Of a DNA stretch of 64,000 nucleotides, positions 53,156 through 61,727 are shown piece after piece. Below the pieces are notes generated by a model. That model saw only the letters and a list, made by a program, of their open reading frames with translations. It ran no database searches and had not been told where the DNA came from. The stretch covers positions 1,186,239-1,250,238 of the forward strand of contig JAGNLW010000001.1 in NCBI GenBank assembly GCA_017999365.1, written 5' to 3'. Origin of the DNA: Candidatus Aminicenantota bacterium. Its GTDB lineage: Bacteria > Acidobacteriota > Aminicenantia > Aminicenantales > Saccharicenantaceae. The translations under genes were made by a program, and so were the position numbers. Position 1 is the stretch's first letter. Each line of letters opens with the position of its first letter.

Positions 53156-53231
53156 TGGTGGACGGTAGGAGATTCGAACTCCCGACCTCAGCGTTGCGAA
53201 CGCCGCGCTCTCCCAGCTGAGCTAACCGCCC
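53156..53231 (-). tRNA. tRNA-Ala (anticodon CGC)
   Basis: The 76-base gene folds as a full cloverleaf: acceptor GGGCGGT/ACCGTCC with one G-U, D-arm TAGCTCAGCTGGGAGAGC, anticodon stem CGGCG/CGCTG with loop TTCGCAA (anticodon CGC, reads GCG), and T-arm GGGAGTTCGAATCTCCT. CCA is encoded and is followed by a run of seven T. It should be an elongator alanine tRNA. Its first 14 bases are duplicated at 55473-55486. Confidence 0.96.
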
Positions 53232-53241
53232 GTAGCACAAT

Positions 53242-53269
53242 ATTTTAGCGATTTTGCCGAGCTTGTCAA
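53242..53269 (-). promoter_or_regulatory. Promoter of tRNA-Ala
   Basis: On the minus strand TTGACA (53264-53269) and TAAAAT (53242-53247) are 16 bases apart, ending 10 bases before the mature tRNA 5' end. It lies on the islet side of the tRNA/islet junction. Confidence 0.75.
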
Positions 53270-53271
53270 TT

Positions 53272-55227
53272 TTAACTACTCAGCTGTGTTACACGCCAGG
53301 GGAATCTCGGGGAGGCCGTTCTTTCCTCGAGCTCCGCGAGATCCTGAAGGCGATCTGGCATAGGCTTAGGCCAAAGGCTTCCGTGTCCGACAGTGGACCT
53401 CAGGTCTGAATACCATTTGATAAGGCTATGCTCAGTCTTGACGTCGAAGTACCGGTATTTTGCATATTTCGTATCGATCGTGGACTTGAGGACCAGGCTC
53501 CCGAGAGATCGAGATACCGGGTATTCGATCCGTACCGCAGTATGGGAAGGCAAGGCGACAGTTTTATATTGCGTGCCATATTCACACGACGTGACAAAGC
53601 GAGGGTGAATCCCGAGCTGGGCACAATCGGCGAGGACTTCTTCAAATCCCTCAATGGGCACGCCTTCGATCTCGCACTTGAGAATCCGATAGTTCTCTTT
53701 ATCGACCCAGATCCTCGCTAACTCAATGCCCTCGTCGTTTCCGCTCTTGGGCAAAGCCTCGACGATGTCGCATTGTCTTCCTTGGAGCTTGCCATCGCCG
53801 ATCAAACGGAATGTAAACAAGCCCTGTCGCTTCGTGGAGAGGATCCGAACTCCTTTTAGAATCGGCATGAGAACCGAGTATCTCTTTTCCTCCAGAACGA
53901 TTCCTTCTGAGGCTTTTTTGCCGTCCCTCTTTAAAATGATCCGCCGTTCTTTTATCAAATCCCTGTCTTTTACGATCTGGTAATCACAAAGAAAACGCGT
54001 TCTCTTTGTCTGTTGAGGGTCCATAAGGGTTAGTCTGGCGGATACGGCTCCAGTCGCGACCCCGAGATTCGTCCTTATCGGCCCAAAGGTCTTATAATAA
54101 TCCACTTCCAGTTGCGGATCCTGCCGGAGCTTATAGCCGATTTCGTTGATCGTTTCTTCGCAGACGTAATCGAGTATCGAGTCCGAAAGAGATTGGCAGT
54201 AATCTGCGCTTCCGGCAAGCACCGTGACCAGCCTGCCTGAATCCGTCATTCCCTTTCCATCGAGTTGCTCGTCCTTTTCGGGCGGAGCGCCCGCCAAATG
54301 TTCGAATCGATATTCATAGGGAAACACGGCCTCGACGGGCTTGCCGTTCTTGAAAATAGGGGAAAAGCGCTCTAGGATGACGGCTTGAACGACGGAATAA
54401 TCGAGATAAGGATGGAGTGATTGGGTGACCCTAGTGCCGATAACAGCTCCGGACTTGTCTATCGCAATGAGTAGCCCGACCTTACCCTCTATCCGTCTCT
54501 GGCGCAGGCTGTCGGGATAATACGGGTGGATTCGCCCAAGAGGAATCTGAGATTCAACGATTTCTAGCCCGGACTTGCTCGTTTTTGAAACCTCTTTCTT
54601 CGTCTGGCCGATATTCTTGGTCACGGCAATTACGACAAAAAGTGCTCCCTCCTCGAGAGGAGAACGAACAACAACTGGGTCGTCTAGGCTGAGCTCAATT
54701 CCATTCTCAAATATTTTATCCATCTTCTTCGGATTCGAGCCGGATTCAAGAGCCCTCCGGGCCCGTGTCTCAAGGCTCTCATCCTTCGGGATCACCCCTA
54801 GCTTCGAGCGGAACAGAGTCGCGCGAATAGTGAAGTTCTGAATTCGTCCGTTTCTTGCGGAAGTCTCAAGCCTGAACACGACATCGCTCCCCAAGAAACG
54901 ATCGAGCCAGTCTCTTGATCGCCCATCCCAACCCCGAGATACGGAAAATAGCTCGCTCAACGTCTCTAGGTCCGCCAGGTCGAAGAGGACCTTGGTGACA
55001 TTTGCCGACCATTCCGAATCCGGGGCGGCGATGACATCGACGAGGGAAGAAAGGAGCGGCTCCTGGGAAGTTCTCCAAAGCGCTTCGTTTTTATCGGAGG
55101 GCACGTCCTCCATCACCTTCCCCTGATACACTTGGACGCGGAGCAGATAGGTGTCTTCAGGATGAAGCCAGGAACTCAAAATGAGGATGGAGATTGAAAA
55201 CAAGAAGAGTCTACTCAGCCTGAGCAT
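53272..55227 (-). CDS. Secreted protein with TonB C-terminal-like domain, AT-richer islet gene
   Basis: The 651-residue protein has a signal peptide (FLFSISILILSSWL) and GGAGGAG before its ATG. Near residues 235-310 is a TonB/energy-transducer-like domain: GRIHPYYPDSLRQRRIEGKVGL, LIAIDKSGAVIGTRVT and a VIQAVILERFSP-like helix followed by the PYEYRF strand. The remaining 340 residues match nothing I know. Base composition and codon use (many A/T third positions) differ sharply from the GC-rich neighbours, suggesting recent transfer. The gene fills a segment bounded by the tRNA-Ala gene and a copy of its 5' end. Confidence 0.75.
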   Translation of the reverse strand: MLRLSRLFLFSISILILSSWLHPEDTYLLRVQVYQGKVMEDVPSDKNEALWRTSQEPLLSSLVDVIAAPDSEWSANVTKVLFDLADLETLSELFSVSRGWDGRSRDWLDRFLGSDVVFRLETSARNGRIQNFTIRATLFRSKLGVIPKDESLETRARRALESGSNPKKMDKIFENGIELSLDDPVVVRSPLEEGALFVVIAVTKNIGQTKKEVSKTSKSGLEIVESQIPLGRIHPYYPDSLRQRRIEGKVGLLIAIDKSGAVIGTRVTQSLHPYLDYSVVQAVILERFSPIFKNGKPVEAVFPYEYRFEHLAGAPPEKDEQLDGKGMTDSGRLVTVLAGSADYCQSLSDSILDYVCEETINEIGYKLRQDPQLEVDYYKTFGPIRTNLGVATGAVSARLTLMDPQQTKRTRFLCDYQIVKDRDLIKERRIILKRDGKKASEGIVLEEKRYSVLMPILKGVRILSTKRQGLFTFRLIGDGKLQGRQCDIVEALPKSGNDEGIELARIWVDKENYRILKCEIEGVPIEGFEEVLADCAQLGIHPRFVTSCEYGTQYKTVALPSHTAVRIEYPVSRSLGSLVLKSTIDTKYAKYRYFDVKTEHSLIKWYSDLRSTVGHGSLWPKPMPDRLQDLAELEERTASPRFPWRVTQLSS

Positions 55228-55584
55228 GCTGGGTCTCCTCCCCGTCCCTCAACCCCACGAGTGTTAAAGTCCTTGCTATATTGTATCACCTTAGAGGAAC
55301 TAGAGTACATTCCCGCATGCAAAAATGGAGCGCACCCACCTTGACCAAATCTTGACCAAACCAACGGAAAAACCGGGACGATTGGGTACGGATAGGGACG
55401 AATCGGTAAGCGGGTCTTCCCTGTAGAAGGGGCTTATATGGGATTTTCAGGGAGGACTGAAAAAGGCGCCAGTGAGCTAACCGCCCACATCCCCAAAGCC
55501 CCCTCATGATAGCAGAAGGCGGGAGGGGCTTCAACCGGCCGGTTGACGGCTATCGGGGCTTGTGCGAACATAGGCGCGGCTCCC
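55228..55584. other. Intergenic junction region with tRNA 5'-end copy and old-promoter candidate
   Basis: This 357-base gap has no convincing gene. It contains a tandem 11-mer (TTGACCAAATC/TTGACCAAACC, 55341-55362), the 14-base copy of the tRNA-Ala 5' end (55473-55486), and on the minus strand TTGAAG (55529-55534) plus TATCAT (55506-55511) 17 bases apart, which would point into the tRNA fragment. Confidence 0.6.
55473..55486 (-). repeat. 14-bp copy of the tRNA-Ala 5' end (candidate attachment site)
   Basis: TGAGCTAACCGCCC is identical to 53218-53231, the first 14 bases of the tRNA (read on the minus strand). With one base indel the match extends to CCAG upstream. The two copies lie 2255 bases apart in direct orientation and enclose the AT-richer gene. 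Confidence 0.7.
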
Positions 55585-55800
55585 ATGTCGACAGATATCA
55601 GAGATCCCGAGATCGTCGCCGACGACATGGCGGCCGTGTTCAGGGGCAAGACGCCTGTCGAGCGGCTTCGCATCGCTTTCGGACTGTGGACCTCCACCCG
55701 GAACATGGTCGAAAGGCTCCTCCGGTCCCAGCACCCCGACTGGGACGACCGCGCCATCAGGTCGGAAGTCGCGAAAAGGATGTCTCATGGAGCAGGATGA
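55585..55800 (+). CDS. Rv0078B-like antitoxin
   Basis: A 71-residue helical protein beginning MSTDIRDPE, with VERLRIAFGLWTSTRNMVERLLR and SEVAKRM; the layout EKLRIA...MVRQRLRRE...WLHRR is typical of the Rv0078B-related family (recalled, not searched). The 3' end overlaps the nucleotidyltransferase start by 14 bases, the usual order for an antitoxin-toxin pair. No strong ribosome site is seen. Confidence 0.65.
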   Translation: MSTDIRDPEIVADDMAAVFRGKTPVERLRIAFGLWTSTRNMVERLLRSQHPDWDDRAIRSEVAKRMSHGAG

Positions 55801-56353
55801 GCTCCTGAGACACGCCGCTCGCTGTTTTAACGAGCACGGCATCCGTTATTTCGTGACGGGCGCCGTCGCCGCCATCGCTTACGGAGAGCCGCGGCTGACG
55901 AACGATATCGATATCGTGGCCGATCTCGGCGAAGACAAGATCGCTCGACTCAAGGGTTGTTATCCGGCCGACGAATTCTATTTCGACGAGGAATCCGCCA
56001 AGCGAGCCGTTCGAACCAGGTCCCAATTCAATATCATCCATCCCGGTTCGGGCCTGAAGCTCGATATCATGATCACCCAAGGCGACGAGTTCGACCAGAG
56101 CCGCTTCCGCCGGGCCCGGCGGCTCAAGCCCATCGAAGACACCGAGGTCGATTTCGCTTCGCCTGAGGACGTCATCCTGAAGAAGCTGGACTTCTACAGG
56201 AGGGGGCGTTCCGACAAGCACCTCCGCGATATCGCAGGCATCCTCAAGATCTCGGCGGGTATCATCGATCGCACGTATATCGAGGCTTGGGCCCGAAAGC
56301 TCGATCTCGTTGAGGAATGGGCAGCGGCGGCAAAAAGGGCGAGAGAATCCTGA
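55787..56353 (+). CDS. Nucleotidyltransferase-fold protein, probable toxin partner
   Basis: The 188-residue protein has FVTGAVAAIAYGEPRLTNDIDIVADL, with the G-x-x-AxxxYG and DxD (NDIDIV) metal motif of polymerase-beta-like nucleotidyltransferases; a later LDIMIT supplies the third acid. The C-terminal half has SPEDVILKKLDFYRRGRSDKHLRDI, as in AbiEii/MNT-type toxins that modify tRNA or proteins. Overlap with the upstream small gene supports a TA pair. Target unknown. Confidence 0.75.
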   Translation: MEQDELLRHAARCFNEHGIRYFVTGAVAAIAYGEPRLTNDIDIVADLGEDKIARLKGCYPADEFYFDEESAKRAVRTRSQFNIIHPGSGLKLDIMITQGDEFDQSRFRRARRLKPIEDTEVDFASPEDVILKKLDFYRRGRSDKHLRDIAGILKISAGIIDRTYIEAWARKLDLVEEWAAAAKRARES

Positions 56354-56398
56354 AGCCGGTTCGTTACGGGCCGGGTCCACCCTTGTGAGAAGGGAAGG

Positions 56399-57511
56399 TC
56401 AAAGCCCGACGAGACGGCACTTCCTGATCACGATGAGGCCGTCGCTCGTTTCCTCTTTGAAATAAGCGCACCCCCCGGCAAAGGTCATGTGGATCCGCGC
56501 CGGCCGGCCGCCCTCGTCTTTCATCATCGACTGGATATAAAAACAGTCAAGATACCGGCCATTGGTGTCGAAGACGTCGAAGAGGATGCCTTTCTCCTCG
56601 GTTACAGTCCAAGTTTGGACCCAGAGGCGGCCATCCACGATGTGAAGGGCGTAGATGTCCGGCCAGAACTCAGGGGCGTCGGGGCCGCTCCCCCGCAAGG
56701 AGGAGACCCCGCCGCTCGCGGTCCTCTTTTGCCGCGCAAAAGGCCTCCGGAAGCGAAGGGCGACCGACCTCTTGTCCCTGACGAATTTCTCGATCAGATA
56801 TTCAGGCGAAGAATTCAGGAAAAGGGAACGGCCGTCGAGAGCGGCAACTTGAAGCCGATTCCAGCTCGTCACGCTGATCGCGCCACCCGCTTCGACTTCC
56901 AAGAACGAGGAGATCGAAAAGGACCCGATCCTCTCTTGGGAAGTGCCGGCCGCGGAGATCGCGAAGATATCCCAAGGCGTGTCCCGCAGGCCTACTCCGT
57001 CTGCCGGATCAGGCCGGCCTGGCCCATAGAGCAATAGGCCGGCGTGATCAGCCCAGATGAAGCTCCCGGCGGGGGTGCCGCCGCGGAGCGGAAGTTCCTC
57101 GATAAGGTTCCCTTTGAAGTCGCAAATGAGGATCTTCGGCGGATTGCCTCTGAGGAATAACTGGTCCGGGGACACCCACGTGTCTGACACAGAGGTCAAT
57201 TCCCCGGGACCTTGTCCCTTTTTAAAGAGATCCCGGACGAAGCGGCCTTGGGGATCGAACAGGAGGGCCTGCTCTTGGCCGTCCCTGAAAAAGATGTCTC
57301 CTCGCGGCGAGACGCGAATGGAGCTGGGGTTCTTGAAGAAGTAGCCTTCCCCCGTGTCCTCGATCCGCAATTCTTCTTTCAGTGTGACGACTCGCCCGGC
57401 ATTCGCCGCCGGCGGCTTGGCGGGGTTCTCGACGATCTGCCCGGATGCCCAAACACGCATCAGGAACAGAGCCACTAAAATCCTGATGAGGGCCCCCGGA
57501 CATATCCTCAT
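56399..57511 (-). CDS. Secreted 6-bladed beta-propeller protein
   Basis: The 370-residue protein has a signal peptide (LIRILVALFLMRVWASG). NHL-like blades are visible: FFKNPSSIRVSPRGDIFFRDG, ALLFDPQGRFVRDLFKKGQGPGEL, KILICDFKGNLIEELP, LFDVFDTNGRYLDCFYI. The GxGPGEL motif is typical of the 6-bladed propellers (PF17170) of Bacteroidota and Acidobacteriota. Probably a periplasmic or surface binding protein; ligand unknown. GGAGGGG precedes the start. Codon use is somewhat less GC-rich than elsewhere. Confidence 0.83.
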   Translation of the reverse strand: MRICPGALIRILVALFLMRVWASGQIVENPAKPPAANAGRVVTLKEELRIEDTGEGYFFKNPSSIRVSPRGDIFFRDGQEQALLFDPQGRFVRDLFKKGQGPGELTSVSDTWVSPDQLFLRGNPPKILICDFKGNLIEELPLRGGTPAGSFIWADHAGLLLYGPGRPDPADGVGLRDTPWDIFAISAAGTSQERIGSFSISSFLEVEAGGAISVTSWNRLQVAALDGRSLFLNSSPEYLIEKFVRDKRSVALRFRRPFARQKRTASGGVSSLRGSGPDAPEFWPDIYALHIVDGRLWVQTWTVTEEKGILFDVFDTNGRYLDCFYIQSMMKDEGGRPARIHMTFAGGCAYFKEETSDGLIVIRKCRLVGL

Positions 57512-57634
57512 CGACGACCCCTCCTTCGCGGAGCACTAAGTTGATGATAATCCTCAAGGGCTGAAGTTTCAAACTTCGGCTACCCGAATCAGCAGAAAGT
57601 CTTGTGAGCGAAGGTCTTGTGAGCGGAGGGATCG

Positions 57635-58288
57635 TCAGTGGGCGTCGATGTAGGCGTCGAGGGCCCGGTGCCAGGCCTCGGGCTCGAACGTCCCGGGCGC
57701 GGTCGGCTCCCCGAAGAGGAGGTCGACCAGATGGCGGGGCCGGCGGCCGCCGATGTGCATGGCCTTGACGCAGGAGACGCAGTAGACGGCGATGTCCTCG
57801 ACCGGCATCTCCTCGGCCCGCTTCCTCATCAGGGCCTCGACCTCGGCGTTAGGGAGCTCCCCGTAGAAGCCGTCGCCGCAGCAGATGCCGTGCGTCCGGG
57901 TGGCTTTCGGCTCGACCGGCTCGACGTTCATCCGGCGGAGGAGGGCCCGGACGGCCTCGTGGACCCGCTCCTGGTCGCGCGTCGGGCAGGCGTCGAGGAC
58001 GGCCATCTTGGCCCCGCCGTAGTCGGGGAACGGAAAGGAACGTTCCTCCGCCAGGACTTCCCAAAGCGAGATCGTCGTGATGCCTTCGTAGAGGGTCCGG
58101 AAGCGCTTGTCGCAGCCCGGGCAGACGTTGATAACACGCGTGCCGGGGGTCAGACCGGGCTCGTGGCGGCAGCAGAGGGCGTGCTCGGCGACCGGGCCGA
58201 GCCGCTCGGAGAGGACGTCCGTCAGCCGGTGGGCAAGGTCGGGCCGGTGGAGCATCAGGGCGCAGCCGGGGGCGAAGACGGGGGTCAT
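57635..58288 (-). CDS. CCG-domain (HdrB-like) Fe-S protein
   Basis: ATG 58288 gives 217 residues; TATAAT (58298-58303, minus) ends 9 bases before it. Two cysteine-rich modules are seen: FAPGCALML...ALCCRHEP...VCPGCDKRF and LDACPTRD...GICCGDGF...YCVSCVKAM, matching the CX(n)CCG(X)nCX2C pattern of heterodisulfide reductase subunit B-like proteins that bind non-cubane clusters. It probably handles thiol-disulfide or electron transfer, but no partner subunit is adjacent. Confidence 0.85.
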   Translation of the reverse strand: MTPVFAPGCALMLHRPDLAHRLTDVLSERLGPVAEHALCCRHEPGLTPGTRVINVCPGCDKRFRTLYEGITTISLWEVLAEERSFPFPDYGGAKMAVLDACPTRDQERVHEAVRALLRRMNVEPVEPKATRTHGICCGDGFYGELPNAEVEALMRKRAEEMPVEDIAVYCVSCVKAMHIGGRRPRHLVDLLFGEPTAPGTFEPEAWHRALDAYIDAH

Positions 58289-58370
58289 GACCGGGCGATT
58301 ATACACGAAAAGCCGGCCTATTGTTTCGGGGCCGGGGCTGGCTTACAATGCCGGCGGAGGAGGGACCGCC

Positions 58371-58715
58371 ATGGGCAAGACGATCGTCGTGCTCGTCCTC
58401 ATCGCCGCGGCCGCGTACTTCGTCTACCAGCAGACGAGCCAGCCGGCCTCGGAGGAGGTCCAGCTGGTCAAGCATCTCGAGGAACGCTACGCCGTCGTCG
58501 TCAACAAGTTCCTCAGCGCCTCGGGCCGGGCCGGGTCCATCGGCATGGACACGACCTTCGACTCCGAGACGGCCGTGGTCCAGATCAAGCAGGTCCAGTC
58601 CGAGCTGGCCGAGCTGCAGGCGACGCTGACCGAGGACAAGGCCATCGCCAGGGCCGACGCGCTGGCCGAGAAGATCGCCTACTTCTGCAATAAGAACGAC
58701 ATCACCCGGCCTTGA
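58371..58715 (+). CDS. Small membrane-anchored protein of unknown function
   Basis: ATG 58371 follows GGAGGAGGG and a TACAAT box. The 114-residue product has one N-terminal helix (TIVVLVLIAAAAYFVYQQ) and a mostly helical exterior part (VQLVKHLEERYAVVVNKFL, QVQSELAELQATLTEDKA). I do not recognise the family. It overlaps the GH36 start by 4 bases. Confidence 0.7.
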   Translation: MGKTIVVLVLIAAAAYFVYQQTSQPASEEVQLVKHLEERYAVVVNKFLSASGRAGSIGMDTTFDSETAVVQIKQVQSELAELQATLTEDKAIARADALAEKIAYFCNKNDITRP

Positions 58716-60355
58716 CCTTCCAGCTCTTCGGCAAACCCGCCCGCGCCGGCCGGCTCGTCCGCCGTTACGGGGTGGCCCGCGTCGAGGCCGAGGTCGAGCG
58801 GACCGACGAGGGCTATGTCGTCCGGGGCACGGTCTCGGGACGGCCGGGCCGGATCGAGGCCTTCCGGGCGCCGGCGCCCGCCGTGTTCCTCCTCAACAAC
58901 TGGCAGTCGTGGGGACCGGCCGAGGCCGTCACGCCGGAGACCCGCTACCCCGAGCTCGGCACCATCGTCCGCGACTACAGCCCCTATCTCTTCTCGCCGC
59001 TGCCGGGAGAGCTCTTGAAGGGGCCGGTCAGCGACTATTTCGCGGCCTGGGACGGCGGGCTGGCCGGGTTCGCGGCGGCGCGCGCCGGCCACCCGTTCTT
59101 CACGGTCGAGGGCGACGACCTCGTCGGCTGGATCGACTACTTCGACGCCGTGTTCGAGGCGCCCGTGCCGCTCGAGCCGCTGGCCGTGCTGGAGGGCGGG
59201 TCCGGGGCAGGCGATGTCCTCGAGGGCTACGGACGGCTGGTCAAGCGGGCCAACCGGGTCCGCGTCAATCCCTGGAACCCCGTCGGCTGGTGCAGCTGGT
59301 ACCACTATTTCGGCAAGCTCGGCTGGGCCGATGTGCTCGAGAACGTCGAGGCCGCGGCCGGGGACCGTAGGGGCCTGCCCTTCGACGTCTTCCAGGTCGA
59401 CGACGGCTACGAGACCGAGATCGGCGACTGGCTGTCGCCCAAGCCCGGCTACCCCGACATCGGCGGGCTGGCCCGGGCCATCACGGAGAAACGCTTCCGG
59501 GCCGGCATCTGGACCGCGCCGTTCAGCGCGGCGGAATCATCGCGGCTGTTCGCCGAGCACCCCGATTGGATGGTCGCGGAGGGCGGGAGGCCGAAGCCGT
59601 GCTACAAGGGATGGGGGCGGACGATCTACGCCCTCGACACGACCCACCCCGAGGTCAAGGGCTGGCTCGGCGCGACCTTCGGCGCCCTGCGGCGGGCGGG
59701 CTTCGACTATCTCAAGATCGATTTCCTATTCGCGGCGGCCATGCCGGGGGAACGGCGGAAGGCGGTGACGCCCATTCAGGCTTACCGGGAAGGGATGCGT
59801 GCCGTGCGCGAGGCCGCGGGCGACGCCTTCGTGCTGGGGTGCGGCGCTCCCCTGCTGCCGTCGGCCGGGCTCGTCGACGGCATGCGCATCGGCGAGGACA
59901 CGGCGCCGTACTGGAAGACCAAGCCGTCGCCGTTCCAGGGCCCGAACGCCTACTTCGCGCTCAAGAACGCCCTGACGCGGCAATTCATGCACCGGGCCTT
60001 CTGGCTCAACGACCCGGACTGCCTGCTCCTGCGGGGCTCGGAGATCGAGTTGGCGCCGAACGAGCGGGAGCTCTACGCGCTGGCCGCCGGGGCCCTGGAC
60101 AACATGGTCGTCGACAGCGACCGGCTGGCGCTTTTGGGACCGGAGGAGAGAGCGCTTTTCAGGCGGGCGTTGCAGCTGCGCGGGGGGCGGGCCCGGGTCG
60201 AGGGGCTATTGGGGGAGTTGGGGCCTGACGCCTATATCGTCGACTCCCAGGGGGGGCCGGGCGGGCGGACGCGGCTGGCCGTGAACCTGTCCGACCGGGA
60301 GACCGTCATCAGGGGCCGGGCCGTCCCCGCCAGGGCGGGAGCTTTCCTGGGCTAA
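58712..60355 (+). CDS. GH36-like alpha-galactosidase
   Basis: A TTG start overlapping the previous stop (TTGA) gives 547 residues. An N-terminal beta-domain (about 1-170) precedes a TIM barrel with NPVGWCSWYHYFGKLGW, FDVFQVDDGYE, RAGIWTAPFSA and FDYLKIDFLFAAAMPG, where the Asp of KIDF is the nucleophile; GEDTAPYWK carries the acid/base Asp. No signal peptide is visible, so it probably acts on imported alpha-galactosides. The last stop is followed by an A-run that is the T-tract of the purM terminator on the other strand. Confidence 0.9.
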   Translation: MTFQLFGKPARAGRLVRRYGVARVEAEVERTDEGYVVRGTVSGRPGRIEAFRAPAPAVFLLNNWQSWGPAEAVTPETRYPELGTIVRDYSPYLFSPLPGELLKGPVSDYFAAWDGGLAGFAAARAGHPFFTVEGDDLVGWIDYFDAVFEAPVPLEPLAVLEGGSGAGDVLEGYGRLVKRANRVRVNPWNPVGWCSWYHYFGKLGWADVLENVEAAAGDRRGLPFDVFQVDDGYETEIGDWLSPKPGYPDIGGLARAITEKRFRAGIWTAPFSAAESSRLFAEHPDWMVAEGGRPKPCYKGWGRTIYALDTTHPEVKGWLGATFGALRRAGFDYLKIDFLFAAAMPGERRKAVTPIQAYREGMRAVREAAGDAFVLGCGAPLLPSAGLVDGMRIGEDTAPYWKTKPSPFQGPNAYFALKNALTRQFMHRAFWLNDPDCLLLRGSEIELAPNERELYALAAGALDNMVVDSDRLALLGPEERALFRRALQLRGGRARVEGLLGELGPDAYIVDSQGGPGGRTRLAVNLSDRETVIRGRAVPARAGAFLG

Positions 60356-60398
60356 AAAAAAGGCCCCCTTTTGCCGTAACCTCACCTTTTCGGGGGCC
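60354..60398 (-). terminator. Intrinsic terminator downstream of purM
   Basis: On the minus strand a GGCCCCC/GGGGGCC stem (60392-60398, 60362-60368) is followed by eight T (60361-60354). It lies 130 bases past the purM stop and overlaps the convergent GH36 stop codon. Confidence 0.7.
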
Positions 60399-60529
60399 CG
60401 AAAACCGCACCTTCCAGTTCCATATGGGAAGATAGCCCATCCCACAGGGGTGTCAATGGGTTTTCGGGGCGTGTCCGAATATGTCAGTTATTGTCAGATG
60501 GGGAGGGTGCGCCAGGGGCGGAGGGACCG

Positions 60530-61531
60530 TCAGACCAGGGTGACTTCACGGCGGCCGCGGACCACCTCGCCTATGGTCCAGGCCTTGAAGCCCTGCCTGG
60601 AGAACAGGGCGATGGTCCGGTCCGCGTCCCCGGCCGGGACGACCAGGGCCATGCCGATGCCCATATTGAGGGTCCGGAACATCTCCCGGTCGTCGACGTT
60701 CCCGGCCCGCTGGATCTTGCGGAAGATCGGGGGGATGGGCCAGGAGCCCAGCTCGACGCGGACGCCGAAACCCTCGGGGATGACCCGGGGAATGTTGTCG
60801 TAGAAGCCGCCGCCCGTGATGTGGGCCATGGACTTGATGCGGACCTTCTTCAGGACCTCGAGGATGGCCGTGCAGTAGATGCGGGTCGGCCGGAGCAGGT
60901 CGCGCCACAGGCCGGCCTTGATCTCCCGTTCCGTGAAGACCTTGCGGGCCAGGGAGTAGCCGTTGCTGTGGAGGCCGCTCGAGGCCAGGCCGATGACGGC
61001 GTCGCCCTTGCGGCAGGTCCGGCCGTCGATGATGCGGTCCTGGTCGACCAGGCCGACGCAGAAGCCGGCCAGGTCCCACTTGCCGGGGCCGTAGAGGCCG
61101 GGGAGCTCGGCCGTCTCGCCGCCGACCAGGGCGCAGCGGGCCTCGCGGCAGCCGCGGACGACGCCCTTGACGATGTCGACGAGCATGGACGGCACGACCT
61201 TGCCGACGGCGATGTAGTCGAGGAAGAAGAGGGGCTCGGCGCCGAGGACGACGACGTCGTCGACGGACATGGCCACCAGGTCGACGCCGACCGTGTCGTA
61301 CTTCTTGACCATGTCGGCGATGAGGAGCTTGGTCCCGACGCCGTCGGTCGAGGAGACCAGGACGGGCTTTTTCATGCCGGCCAGGCGGGGCCGGAAGAGG
61401 CCGGAGAAGCCGCCCAGGCCGCCCAGGACCTCGGGCCGGCCGGTCGACTTCACCAGGGGCTTGATCAGGCCGATGAAGCGGTCGGCGGCGTCGATGTCGA
61501 CGCCGGCCTGCTTATAGGTCACTCGGGGCAT
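60530..61531 (-). CDS. purM: Phosphoribosylformylglycinamidine cyclo-ligase (AIR synthase)
   Basis: ATG 61531 has GGAG upstream. The 333-residue enzyme makes AIR from FGAM with ATP (purine step 5). Motifs in order: YKQAGVDIDAADRFI, STDGVGTKLLIA, VAMSVDDVVVLGAEPLFFLDYIA-type ATP region, LVGGETAELPG, GLASSGLHSNGYSL and HITGGGFYDNIPR. Cytoplasmic. No other purine gene is in the window. Its own promoter is TTGACT-17-TATAAG. Confidence 0.96.
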   Translation of the reverse strand: MPRVTYKQAGVDIDAADRFIGLIKPLVKSTGRPEVLGGLGGFSGLFRPRLAGMKKPVLVSSTDGVGTKLLIADMVKKYDTVGVDLVAMSVDDVVVLGAEPLFFLDYIAVGKVVPSMLVDIVKGVVRGCREARCALVGGETAELPGLYGPGKWDLAGFCVGLVDQDRIIDGRTCRKGDAVIGLASSGLHSNGYSLARKVFTEREIKAGLWRDLLRPTRIYCTAILEVLKKVRIKSMAHITGGGFYDNIPRVIPEGFGVRVELGSWPIPPIFRKIQRAGNVDDREMFRTLNMGIGMALVVPAGDADRTIALFSRQGFKAWTIGEVVRGRREVTLV

Positions 61532-61561
61532 GTCCGTTCTCCAGGGGAAGTTGGCGCATTC

Positions 61562-61590
61562 CTTATAGCATCCGCCCCCCGCCAAGTCAA
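61562..61590 (-). promoter_or_regulatory. purM promoter
   Basis: Minus strand TTGACT (61585-61590) and TATAAG (61562-61567), spacing 17; start of transcription near 61555, about 24 bases before the ATG. Confidence 0.75.
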
Positions 61591-61602
61591 ACCCCTCCGG
61601 AT

Positions 61603-61674
61603 GGTACCTGGTCTTCGCAAAGGGGGACACGTACCTGGGGTACGTGTCCCCGGAGCTTGCGAAGACCTGGCACC
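61603..61674. repeat. Nested palindrome combining both short repeat families
   Basis: Outer arms GGTACCTGGTCTTCGCAA (61603-61620) and TTGCGAAGACCTGGCACC (61657-61674) match 16 of 18; they belong to the 23.2 and 37.4 kb family. Inner arms GGGGACACGTACC (61623-61635) and GGTACGTGTCCCC (61639-61651) are perfect and belong to the GGGGACA family. Confidence 0.85.
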
Positions 61675-61727
61675 CGCCGGGACGGGATCTTTCCGTGGAG
61701 GGCGTTTGACCCGGTGTCCTTCGGGGT

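Noticed and set aside
55286-55534. Minus-strand frame of 82 codons in the islet junction
   Set aside because: No start signal or recognisable motif, and it runs across the tRNA fragment; treated as non-coding.
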